From positions 9,106,172 through 9,170,171 of the forward strand of contig NZ_CP116413.1 in NCBI RefSeq assembly GCF_030064675.1: a stretch of DNA of 64,000 nt, given 5' to 3'. Under the pieces are notes generated by a model, which was not told where the DNA came from, did not search any database, and saw only the letters and a list, made by a program, of their open reading frames with translations. The number at the start of each line of letters is the position of its first letter. Within the stretch, counting starts at the first letter, position 1. The DNA is from Crossiella sp. CA-258035. Its GTDB lineage: Bacteria; Actinomycetota; Actinomycetes; Mycobacteriales; Pseudonocardiaceae. Positions 1-6,324 of the stretch are shown here, piece by piece. The translations under genes were made by a program, and so were the position numbers.

Positions 1-14
1 TTTCCCCCTAAGTG

Positions 15-92
15 GTGCCAACTTGTGCCACTTTTTGCGCGGATAGAGCCCAGGTGGCTTGCAGTGGTGCCATGAATGTGCCATTGTGGCAC
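15..92 (+). promoter_or_regulatory. GTGCCA-repeat operator upstream of the DUF4097 gene
   Basis: Four direct copies of GTGCCA lie at 15-20, 25-30, 67-72 and 78-83. The last forms a perfect inverted repeat with TGGCAC at 87-92, separated by TTG. Within each pair the copies are 10-11 bp apart, about one helical turn, as expected for a protein bound on one DNA face. The cluster ends 55 bp before the chosen start at 148. An RHH or HTH regulator is inferred; it is not in the window and may be encoded upstream. Confidence 0.6.
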
Positions 93-147
93 TCATGGAG
101 CTGACCTCGTAGCTCCGGCCACCACACCGCCTTCCTGGGGGACAGCC

Positions 148-993
148 ATGCCTACTTTCCAGACGCCCGAACCGGTCTCCGTCGAGCTCGAACTCGGCGT
201 CGGCAGCGTGCGGATCACCGCGAGCGACCGGACCGACACCGCGGTCGAGGTGCGCCCGCGCAACGCGGCCGACGCATCCGATGTCCGGGCCGCGCAACGG
301 GTCCGCGTGGAATGTGCGGACGGCGTGCTCCGGGTCATCGGGCCGAAGGCAGGCCCGTTCGACTTCTCCCGCAAGACCAGGTCGGTGGAGGTGTCCATCG
401 ACCTGCCCAGCGGTTCCCGGTTCGCCGGTGAGGTGCAGGCCGGAGACCTGCGTGGCACGGGCCTGCTCGGCGAGTGCCGGTTCAAGACCGGTATCGGCAG
501 CGTGCGGGTGGAGCGGACCGGCGCGTTGCGGGTGGTCACCTCGGCCGGTCAGGTCTCGGCGGCCGCGGTGACCGGCGACGCCGACGTCCGCACCGGCACC
601 GGGAAGATCCGCCTCGGCGAGGTCGAGGGCACCGTGGTGGTCCGGAACTCCAACGGCGACACCACGATCGCCGCCGCGGCCGGCCAGGTGCGGGTGCGCT
701 CGGCGAACGGGGACATCACCGTGGACCGGGCAGGCGCGGGCGTCGAGGCGAAGACCTCCAACGGCAGCATCCAGCTCGGCGAGGTGATCCGCGGCGTGGT
801 GGAGCTCGACACCGCGATCGGCGACCTGGAGATCGGCCTGGCCGAGGGCACCGCCGCGCGGCTCGCCGTGACCACCAAGTTCGGCCAGGTGCACAACCTG
901 CTGACCAGCACCACCGAGCCCACGGCCGCCGACGAGACCGTCGAGCTGCGCGCGCACACCTCCATCGGCGGCATCACCATCCGCCGCTCCTGA
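148..993 (+). CDS. DUF4097 family beta-strand repeat protein
   Basis: A 281-residue protein made of short repeating beta-strand units, with recurring G-D/N-V/I patterns such as SNGDTTI, SANGDITV and SNGSIQLGEV, typical of the DUF4097 putative-adhesin fold. There is no signal peptide or membrane segment, so it is probably cytoplasmic. The ATG at 148 is preceded by GGGGGAC and the same ggggacagcc block that precedes the next gene. An in-frame ATG at 76 lies inside the operator repeats and is less likely. In related actinomycetes this family often sits beside a small RHH/HTH regulator, which would fit the operator seen here. No biochemical role is known to me. Confidence 0.8.
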   Translation: MPTFQTPEPVSVELELGVGSVRITASDRTDTAVEVRPRNAADASDVRAAQRVRVECADGVLRVIGPKAGPFDFSRKTRSVEVSIDLPSGSRFAGEVQAGDLRGTGLLGECRFKTGIGSVRVERTGALRVVTSAGQVSAAAVTGDADVRTGTGKIRLGEVEGTVVVRNSNGDTTIAAAAGQVRVRSANGDITVDRAGAGVEAKTSNGSIQLGEVIRGVVELDTAIGDLEIGLAEGTAARLAVTTKFGQVHNLLTSTTEPTAADETVELRAHTSIGGITIRRS

Positions 994-1024
994 TTTCCCA
1001 CTTACCCGAAACGAGGGGACAGCC

Positions 1025-2110
1025 ATGCCTGAATTCACCGGACCGGACCGCCCAGAGCTGCAGAAGGCCATCGAAGAAGCGGTCGGCCTGGGCTTCGCCG
1101 GAGTGCAGCTGCGGGTGCACGACGAGCGGGGCGAATGGGTCGGCAGCGCCGGGGTGCGCGAGCTGGGCGAGACCGCGAAGCCGCCGACGGACGGACTGTT
1201 CCGGATCGGCAGCAACACCAAGACCTTCACCGCCACCGCGGTCCTGCAGCTGGTGGCCGAGGGCAAGCTCGGGCTGGACGCCCCGGTCGCCGGCTACCTC
1301 CCGCAGCTGCCGCTGGACCCGCGGATCACGGTGCGGATGATGCTGGCGCACACCAGCGGACTGTTCAGCTACACCGGCGAGTTCTTCCCGGACGGGACGG
1401 TTGTGCCGGGAATTCCCTTCGAGGGCAAGGAATGGGTGGAGAAGCGGTTCCACACCTACCAGCTGGAGGAGCTGGTGCGGCTGGGCCTGGCCAAGCCCGC
1501 GCGGTTCGAGCCGGGCACCGACTGGAGCTACTCCAACACCAACTACGCGCTGGCCAGGCTGCTGGTCGAGCAGGTCACCGGCTGTTCCTACGCCGAGGAG
1601 CTGGACCGGCGGATCCTGCGGCCGCTCGGACTGCGCGGCACCGTGGTGCCCGGCGACTCGCCGGAGATCCCGGGGCCGCACGCGCACGGCTACATCCGTT
1701 ACGAGGACGCGGGCGAGTGGAAGGTGCTCGACGTCGCCCGGCAGAACCCGTCCTGGTGCCCCGGCGCCGGTGACATGATCTCCACCACCCAGGACCTGCA
1801 CACGTTCTTCTCCGCGCTGATGGGCGGCAGGCTGCTGCCCGCCCCGCTGCTGGCCGAGATGCGCGAGACGCACCCGGTCTCCGGCTTCGGCCTGGGCGTG
1901 CGCGCGCAGGAAGGTCCGGACGGCGGCACCCTCTACTTCCACAACGGTGGCACCCAGGGCTACGGCGCGCTGATGTACGGCACCCCCGACGGCGGCAAGA
2001 CCCTGACCGCCTCGGTGACCACCGGGGACACCGAGGTCGACATGGCCAAGGCCTTCCAGCAGGCGATGGACCGGCTGGTGAACGAGGTGTTCGGCGGGCA
2101 GGCCGGCTAG
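1025..2110 (+). CDS. Serine hydrolase, class C beta-lactamase/DD-peptidase fold
   Basis: A 361-residue beta-lactamase-related hydrolase. The catalytic SxxK tetrad is SNTK at Ser63-Lys66, the YxN motif is YSNTNY near residue 170, and the third motif is HNGG near residue 310. There is no signal peptide, so an intracellular esterase or peptidase role is as likely as cell-wall work. The ATG follows AGGGGAC at good spacing, 31 bp after the DUF4097 gene, so the two are probably co-transcribed. The stop overlaps the end of a decayed minus-strand gene. The substrate cannot be told from the sequence; these enzymes range from DD-carboxypeptidases to esterases. Confidence 0.85.
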   Translation: MPEFTGPDRPELQKAIEEAVGLGFAGVQLRVHDERGEWVGSAGVRELGETAKPPTDGLFRIGSNTKTFTATAVLQLVAEGKLGLDAPVAGYLPQLPLDPRITVRMMLAHTSGLFSYTGEFFPDGTVVPGIPFEGKEWVEKRFHTYQLEELVRLGLAKPARFEPGTDWSYSNTNYALARLLVEQVTGCSYAEELDRRILRPLGLRGTVVPGDSPEIPGPHAHGYIRYEDAGEWKVLDVARQNPSWCPGAGDMISTTQDLHTFFSALMGGRLLPAPLLAEMRETHPVSGFGLGVRAQEGPDGGTLYFHNGGTQGYGALMYGTPDGGKTLTASVTTGDTEVDMAKAFQQAMDRLVNEVFGGQAG

Positions 2111-2313
2111 CCCTCGAAGACCACCGCGGCCGCGACCCTGGTCTCCGGCACGGTGACGCACCAGCGGTCGCCGGTGCGGCGGGCCGGGAGCTCGACACCG
2201 CTGCGCACCTCCACCACCCTGGCGACCGCGAGGTCGGTGGCCAGCGCGATCCGATCTGGCCGCGTGGGGTGCGCAGCGGCGAGTGGTTGACCAGGTGCAC
2301 GATCCAGCGTTCC
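2107..2313 (-). pseudogene. C-terminal remnant of a decayed gene, possibly a glycoside hydrolase
   Basis: Reading the minus strand, one frame gives ERWIVHLVNHSPLRTP (about 2313-2266). The adjacent frame continues plausibly as DRIALATDLAVARVVEV and ends in VPETRVAAAVVFEG plus stop at 2107. Together they resemble the C-terminal beta-sandwich of some bacterial glycoside hydrolases (HLVN motif, GVELP segment, regular strand pattern), broken by one frameshift near 2265. No long N-terminal part is present upstream. The family is tentative; the broken state is clear. Confidence 0.5.
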
Positions 2314-2320
2314 GGGCCGG

Positions 2321-2503
2321 TGGCGGCTGATCGACGTCATGCTGGACACGGTGATCGGCGAGGTGCCGCTGCGCGACGGGAAGGGCGACTGGCGGTCCCG
2401 GCTGGCCAGGGACGACTGGGCGCTCCACACCCGGCACCCGTGGATCCTGCACATCGCGGCCGGCTCCGCGCTGGGCATCCTGGCCGGACTGGACGGGGCT
2501 TGA
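2321..2503 (+). pseudogene. Fragment of a TetR-family regulator (ligand domain start)
   Basis: A 60-codon open frame reads WRLIDVMLDTVIGEVPL, then GDWRSRL and TRHPWIL, before a stop at 2501. This is the pattern that follows the helix-turn-helix in TetR regulators with an LLDxxLDxVxGEVPLP segment. The helix-turn-helix itself and most of the ligand domain are missing, and there is no start codon or ribosome site. It abuts the hydrolase remnant, so the stretch is a scar of at least two lost genes. The TGA overlaps the -35 of the next gene. Confidence 0.55.
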
Positions 2504-2530
2504 CTTCAAGCTAACTTGAGGTTGGATGCT
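2500..2530 (+). promoter_or_regulatory. MerR/SoxR-type promoter with operator in a 19-bp spacer
   Basis: The -35 is TTGACT (2500-2505) and the -10 is GATGCT (2525-2530), with a 19-bp spacer, the stretched spacing of MerR-activated promoters. Between them is CTTCAAGCTAACTTGAGG (2504-2521), containing TCAAG-CTAA-CTTGA, which closely matches the SoxR/MerR operator class. The A of the ATG at 2537 lies 7 nt after the -10, so the mRNA is probably leaderless. The regulator gene is not adjacent. Confidence 0.7.
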
Positions 2531-2536
2531 GGGCGC

Positions 2537-3046
2537 ATGCCGACCATCGAGGACGAGCTGGCCGCCCTGCGCGCCCAGGTCCGCCTGCTCAGCGACCGTG
2601 CGGAGATCGGCGCGCTGATCGACGCCTACGCGCTGAGCCTGGACGAACGGCGCTTCGACGCGGTCACCTCGGCCGCGTTGTTCACCCCCGAGGTGCGCTT
2701 CGACTTCCCGGTGGGGGAGCAGGAGACGCTGGAGAACTACGCCGAGGCGGGGCACGCGGTGATGGGCCAGTACGAGCTGACCCAGCACGTGACCGCCAAC
2801 CACGTGATCGACCTGCGCGGCGACCACGCCTCGGTGCGCTGGAACGCGATCATGACGCACGTGCACCTGCGGGAGACCACCGAGGCCAGGGGCGAGCGGC
2901 CGGGGGCGCACTTCGACGTGGGCGCGTTCTTCACCGCGGCGGCGGTGCGCACGCCGGGCGGCTGGCGGTTCAGCCAGGTCTCGTTGCGCGCGGGCTGGAC
3001 CGAGGGCAAGCCGCCGCTGCGGGTGCTCAGGCGGGACGCAGGATGA
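2537..3046 (+). CDS. NTF2-like / SnoaL-like domain protein
   Basis: A 169-residue protein with the NTF2-like alpha+beta-cone pattern: an N-terminal helix (IEDELAALRAQVRLL), then a segment with ALIDAYALSLDERRFDAV, then antiparallel strands ending in GGWRFSQVSLRAGW. This fold serves as a small-molecule isomerase, dehydratase or binding protein; the ligand is unknown. The ATG at 2537 is chosen over the in-frame TTG at 2516 because it falls where transcription from the MerR-type promoter should start. The gene converges with the SDR gene, overlapping by 20 bp. Control by a redox- or drug-sensing MerR regulator is inferred from the operator. Confidence 0.75.
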   Translation: MPTIEDELAALRAQVRLLSDRAEIGALIDAYALSLDERRFDAVTSAALFTPEVRFDFPVGEQETLENYAEAGHAVMGQYELTQHVTANHVIDLRGDHASVRWNAIMTHVHLRETTEARGERPGAHFDVGAFFTAAAVRTPGGWRFSQVSLRAGWTEGKPPLRVLRRDAG

Positions 3047-3701
3047 TCTCGTCCACGTTGACGTGCGGCGGCTGGCTCACCGCGTAGAGCACCGCGCGGG
3101 CCACGTCGGCCGGGGTCAGCTTGGGCTCGGCGGCGCGTTCCGGCGGGATGCCGCCGGTGTCCACCAGACCGGGCTGGAGCAGGCTGACCCGCAGGCCGGT
3201 GCCGGCGCACTCGGCGCGGATGTTCTGCGCCAGCCCGGTGACCGCCCACTTGGTGGCCGAGTACAGGTTGCCCGGCCGGATGCCGCGGCCCGCCGCGGAA
3301 CCGGTGAGCACCAGGTGTCCGTTGGCGCGCAACAGTTCCGGCAGGGCCGCGCGGGCGGTGAAGGCGGCCCCGCAGACGTTGGTCAGCACCATGTCCGGCC
3401 ACTGCTCCGGCGGCGCGCCGTCCTCGGTGCGGAAGCTGGTGGACACGCTGTGGCCGGCGTTGGCGAAGACCACGTCCAGCCGCCCGAACTCCGCCACGGT
3501 CCTGGCCACCATCGCCTGCACCTGTGGCCAGTCCGCGACATCGCAGGGCACCGCGAGCCCGTCCAGCTCGGCGGCCAGCGCGGCCAGCGGCGCGGCGGTG
3601 CGCCCGGCGAGCACCACCCGGAAACCCTGCTCGGCGGCCAGCCGGGCGGTGGCCGCGCCGATCCCGCCGGACGCGCCGGTGACGATCATGACCTTCGACA
3701 T
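3027..3701 (-). CDS. Short-chain dehydrogenase/reductase (SDR)
   Basis: A 224-residue classical SDR. The nucleotide motif TGASGGIG is at residues 8-15, NAG at 81-83, and the catalytic residues are Ser135 (TGSAAG), Tyr147 and Lys151 (YSATK). The C-terminal PGLVDT motif is present. The length is typical for a single-domain cytoplasmic oxidoreductase. The start is the ATG in MSKVMIV at 3701, immediately before the Rossmann fold. Cofactor preference and substrate are not determined. The gene runs convergently into the NTF2-like gene, and such pairs may act on the same metabolite, but this is inference. Confidence 0.85.
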   Translation of the reverse strand: MSKVMIVTGASGGIGAATARLAAEQGFRVVLAGRTAAPLAALAAELDGLAVPCDVADWPQVQAMVARTVAEFGRLDVVFANAGHSVSTSFRTEDGAPPEQWPDMVLTNVCGAAFTARAALPELLRANGHLVLTGSAAGRGIRPGNLYSATKWAVTGLAQNIRAECAGTGLRVSLLQPGLVDTGGIPPERAAEPKLTPADVARAVLYAVSQPPHVNVDEIILRPA

Positions 3702-3786
3702 GCGCTGATCGTGACAGCAGTGGGGGAAAGCCCACCACCGCACGGGTCCCAGCGCTCCTGATCGACACCCGGCCCGCTGGCACGGT

Positions 3787-4905
3787 GTGCGCATGGGGAG
3801 ATGGACGCTGGCACCGGTGGTCGTTGCGCTGCTGGCCGGGCTGGCCGCACCGGCGCAAGCACGGCCGCACACTTCGGTGCAGCAAGGGGTGGATGCGATC
3901 GTGGCCGGCGGGCTGCCCGGCGTGCTGACCGCGGTGAGCGAGCCCGGCCGGGACCGGCTGTACCGGGCCGGGGCCGGGGACCGCCGGTGGGGCACGCCGA
4001 TCCCGTGGCAGGCCGAGCTGCGGGCGGGCTCGGTCGGCAAGACCTTCACCGCGGTGACCGTGCTGCGGCTGGTCGCGGCCGGGTCGATCCGGCTGGACGA
4101 GCGGGTGGAGACCTACCTGCCGGGCGTGCTGCGCGGGGACGACGAGCACGGGCGGCGGGAGATCACCGTCCGCCAGCTGTTGCAGCACACCAGCGGCCTG
4201 CCCGACTACGGACCGGCCCTGCCACAGGGCGCGGACTTCGTGGCGAACCGGTTCCGCGCGCACGACCCGATGCGACTGGTCGGACACGCGCTGGACCGGC
4301 CGCAGCTGGACCTGCCCGGCAGGCGCTGGGTCTACGTCAACACCGGATACCTGTTGCTGGGCAAGGTGATCGAGCGGGTCACCGGGCGGCCGTGGGCGGA
4401 GGTGGTCACCGCGCAGGTGATCCGGCCGCTCGGGCTGAGCCGGTCCTACCTGCCCCGGCCGCACGAGGTCACCCTGCGCGGTCCGCACCCGCGCGGCTAC
4501 CTGGCGGTGGACGGCAGGCTGGCCGACGTCACCGAGCTGGACAGCTCGTACCTGGACGCCTCCGGTTCGGTGGTGTCCACCCCGGCGGAGCTGAACCGCT
4601 TCTTCCGCGCGGTGCTCGGCGGCGAGCTGCTGCCGCCGCCGGTCCAGGCGGAGCTGACCACCTGGCGGGCGGGCGGCCCGACCGCGCCGTTCTACGGGCT
4701 CGGGCTGGAGCGCTTCCCGCTCTCCTGCGGGGACTACGTCGGCCACGGCGGTGAGGTGCACGGCTTCTCCGGACTGTCCGGGGTGCTGGTGCGGCGGGAC
4801 GGCGGCCTCGGTCCCGCGGTGACCACGCTGGCCACCGGCCGACCTGCCGGTATGCCCGATTTCGCCAGGGTGCTGACGGTGGCCGAGACCGCGCTGTGTG
4901 GGTAG
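3787..4905 (+). CDS. Secreted serine hydrolase (beta-lactamase/DD-peptidase family)
   Basis: A 372-residue enzyme with an N-terminal signal peptide (Arg-containing start, hydrophobic core VVVALLAGLAAP, cleavage after AQA near residue 25). The SxxK motif is SVGK at Ser82-Lys85, the YxN motif is YVNTGY, and a GHGG motif lies near residue 320. It is an exported paralogue-like partner of the hydrolase at 1025-2110, likely a D-alanyl-D-alanine carboxypeptidase or esterase at the cell wall. The start is GTG 3787 or ATG 3793; no strong ribosome site is seen, so it is uncertain by two codons. Upstream is an 85-bp gap divergent from the SDR gene. Confidence 0.83.
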   Translation: MRMGRWTLAPVVVALLAGLAAPAQARPHTSVQQGVDAIVAGGLPGVLTAVSEPGRDRLYRAGAGDRRWGTPIPWQAELRAGSVGKTFTAVTVLRLVAAGSIRLDERVETYLPGVLRGDDEHGRREITVRQLLQHTSGLPDYGPALPQGADFVANRFRAHDPMRLVGHALDRPQLDLPGRRWVYVNTGYLLLGKVIERVTGRPWAEVVTAQVIRPLGLSRSYLPRPHEVTLRGPHPRGYLAVDGRLADVTELDSSYLDASGSVVSTPAELNRFFRAVLGGELLPPPVQAELTTWRAGGPTAPFYGLGLERFPLSCGDYVGHGGEVHGFSGLSGVLVRRDGGLGPAVTTLATGRPAGMPDFARVLTVAETALCG

Positions 4906-4915
4906 GTTCGGCCGT

Positions 4916-5321
4916 GTGCTGTGGCTGGGACTGGTGCTGCTGGTCGCGGGGGTGGGCGGTTACTGCTGATCGCGACCGAGACCCAGCCGGTGGCCGAACT
5001 GGAGGTCTACCGGGGCGCCGCGGCCGAGGTGGCCACCAGCGTGTGCCGGGTGGCCGAGGTGCTGGGTCACGCGGAACCCGGCCCGTCCCGGCAGGCGGGC
5101 ACCATCGGCTACAAGTACAACGAGTGGGTGCTGCGGCCGGGCACCAGGCTGTTCGTGCACGGTCAGCTCGCCGACCGGCCAAGGGCCCGTACGTGATCTC
5201 CACCAGGAGCGAGGCCGAGGTCAGGGTGGCCAAGAGCCACGACCAGCTGATGTTCGCCTTCGGCAGCCTCGCGGTGTTCCTGATCGGCCTGGCGCTGGTG
5301 GTCGTCAAGCTGGTCAGCTGA
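4916..5321 (+). pseudogene. Decayed membrane protein related to the GIDE-domain family
   Basis: Three frames must be joined to recover one protein. Frame one (GTG 4916 to TGA 4969) gives LWLGLVLLVAGVGGY, a transmembrane start. The next frame gives IATETQPVAELEVYRGAAAE and, further on, EWVLRPGTRLFVHGQ. The last gives GPYVISTRSEAEVRVA and a C-terminal membrane helix ending VVVKLVS at 5321. The order matches actinobacterial GIDE-domain (E3 ligase-like) membrane proteins. The central part between the two conserved blocks also looks shortened. At least two frameshifts make this a pseudogene unless the sequence has errors. Confidence 0.6.
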
Positions 5322-6213
5322 CCCGCCGGGCCTCCGCCGCGGTCACCGGCTCGCCGACCTGGATCCCGTGCAGCACCTGGGCGAGCACCTCCGCACCGCG
5401 CACCACCCTGGGTCCCGGCCGGTTGAAGTAGGCGGGCCCGTCCAGCACCCACACCGCCGACGGGGCCACCTCTGTCCACTGTGGATGGTCAGTGAGCAGG
5501 TGCAGCTCGGTCTCGGTCCGTGCAGGCGGGAAACCGCAGGGCAGCACCAGCACGATGTCCGGCCGGGCCGCGACCAAGAGGTCCCAGTGCGCGGACTTGG
5601 TGTGCTCGCCCGCGGTGGCCAGCAGCGGCAGCCCACCGGCGGCCGCGATCTGCTCCGGCACCCAATGTCCGGCCGGCCACAGCGGATCCAGCCACTCGAT
5701 CGCGGCCACCCTCGGTTTCCGCCGCCCGGCCACTGCCGCGCGCACCGCGGCCAGCCGCGCGGTCAGCTCGGCCACCCGGTGCTCGGCCAGCTCGCCGAGG
5801 CCGAGCTCCGCGCCCACCAGCTGGATGCAGCCCAGCACCTGGCCCAGCGTGCGCGGCTCCAGGCTGAGCACCCTGGTACCGGTCTCCAGCACCCGGAGCT
5901 CCGCGGCGACCCGGCGGTAGGACAGCGCGCACACCTCGCACAGGTCCTGGGTGAGCACCAGGTCCGGCGCGAGCTCGGCGAAGCGCGCGGTGTCCAGTCC
6001 GTACAGCGAGGAGCCCCGGTGCGCGCCGCCGACCGCGGCCGAGATCTCCCTGCTGCTCATCCGGTCCTGGTCGATCGAGCTGGTGGTGACCACCGGCACC
6101 GAGGCGACCTCCGGTGGCCAGTCGCACTCGTGCGTGCGGCCGACCAGCTCCGGCACCTTGCCGAGCACGGCGAGGATGTCGGTGGCCGCCGGCAGCAGGG
6201 AGACGATCCGCAT
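5314..6213 (-). CDS. Cobalamin/metal-binding helical-backbone receptor protein (BtuF-like)
   Basis: A 299-residue protein of the periplasmic-binding-like type III fold: N-terminal [12 protein letters not shown], a THECDWP segment, a [11 protein letters not shown] motif, and [14 protein letters not shown] followed by AAGG in the second lobe. It lacks a signal peptide and lipobox, as in the cytoplasmic branch annotated as cobalamin-binding protein. The start is ATG 6213, directly before the conserved strand; the longer open frame upstream has no ribosome site. No ABC transporter genes are next to it, so a transport role is doubtful. It ends 8 bp into the GIDE remnant. Confidence 0.75.
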   Translation of the reverse strand: MRIVSLLPAATDILAVLGKVPELVGRTHECDWPPEVASVPVVTTSSIDQDRMSSREISAAVGGAHRGSSLYGLDTARFAELAPDLVLTQDLCEVCALSYRRVAAELRVLETGTRVLSLEPRTLGQVLGCIQLVGAELGLGELAEHRVAELTARLAAVRAAVAGRRKPRVAAIEWLDPLWPAGHWVPEQIAAAGGLPLLATAGEHTKSAHWDLLVAARPDIVLVLPCGFPPARTETELHLLTDHPQWTEVAPSAVWVLDGPAYFNRPGPRVVRGAEVLAQVLHGIQVGEPVTAAEARRVS

Positions 6214-6226
6214 ACGCCAAAAGGTA

Positions 6227-6255
6227 GGCCCGGGACGCTGGTTGCGTCCCGGGCC
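6227..6255 (-). terminator. Hairpin terminator after the chaplin-like repeat gene
   Basis: Perfect 12-bp stem GGCCCGGGACGC / GCGTCCCGGGCC around a TGGTT loop. On the minus strand it is followed by TACCTTTT. It lies 70 bp downstream of the large repeat gene and just before the BtuF-like start. Confidence 0.7.
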
Positions 6256-6324
6256 CACCCGAGTTGGTGTTACCGGTCTACGGCCTCCCTGCACCCACTA
6301 ATGGAAGAGGCCCTGGACCGTTGG

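Noticed and set aside
76..147. Earlier ATG for the DUF4097 gene at 76
   Set aside because: It lies within the GTGCCA operator repeats and has no ribosome site; ATG 148 has GGGGGAC.
2269..2514. 81-codon plus-strand frame
   Set aside because: Arg/Gly-rich shadow; the neighbouring frame carries recognisable TetR sequence.
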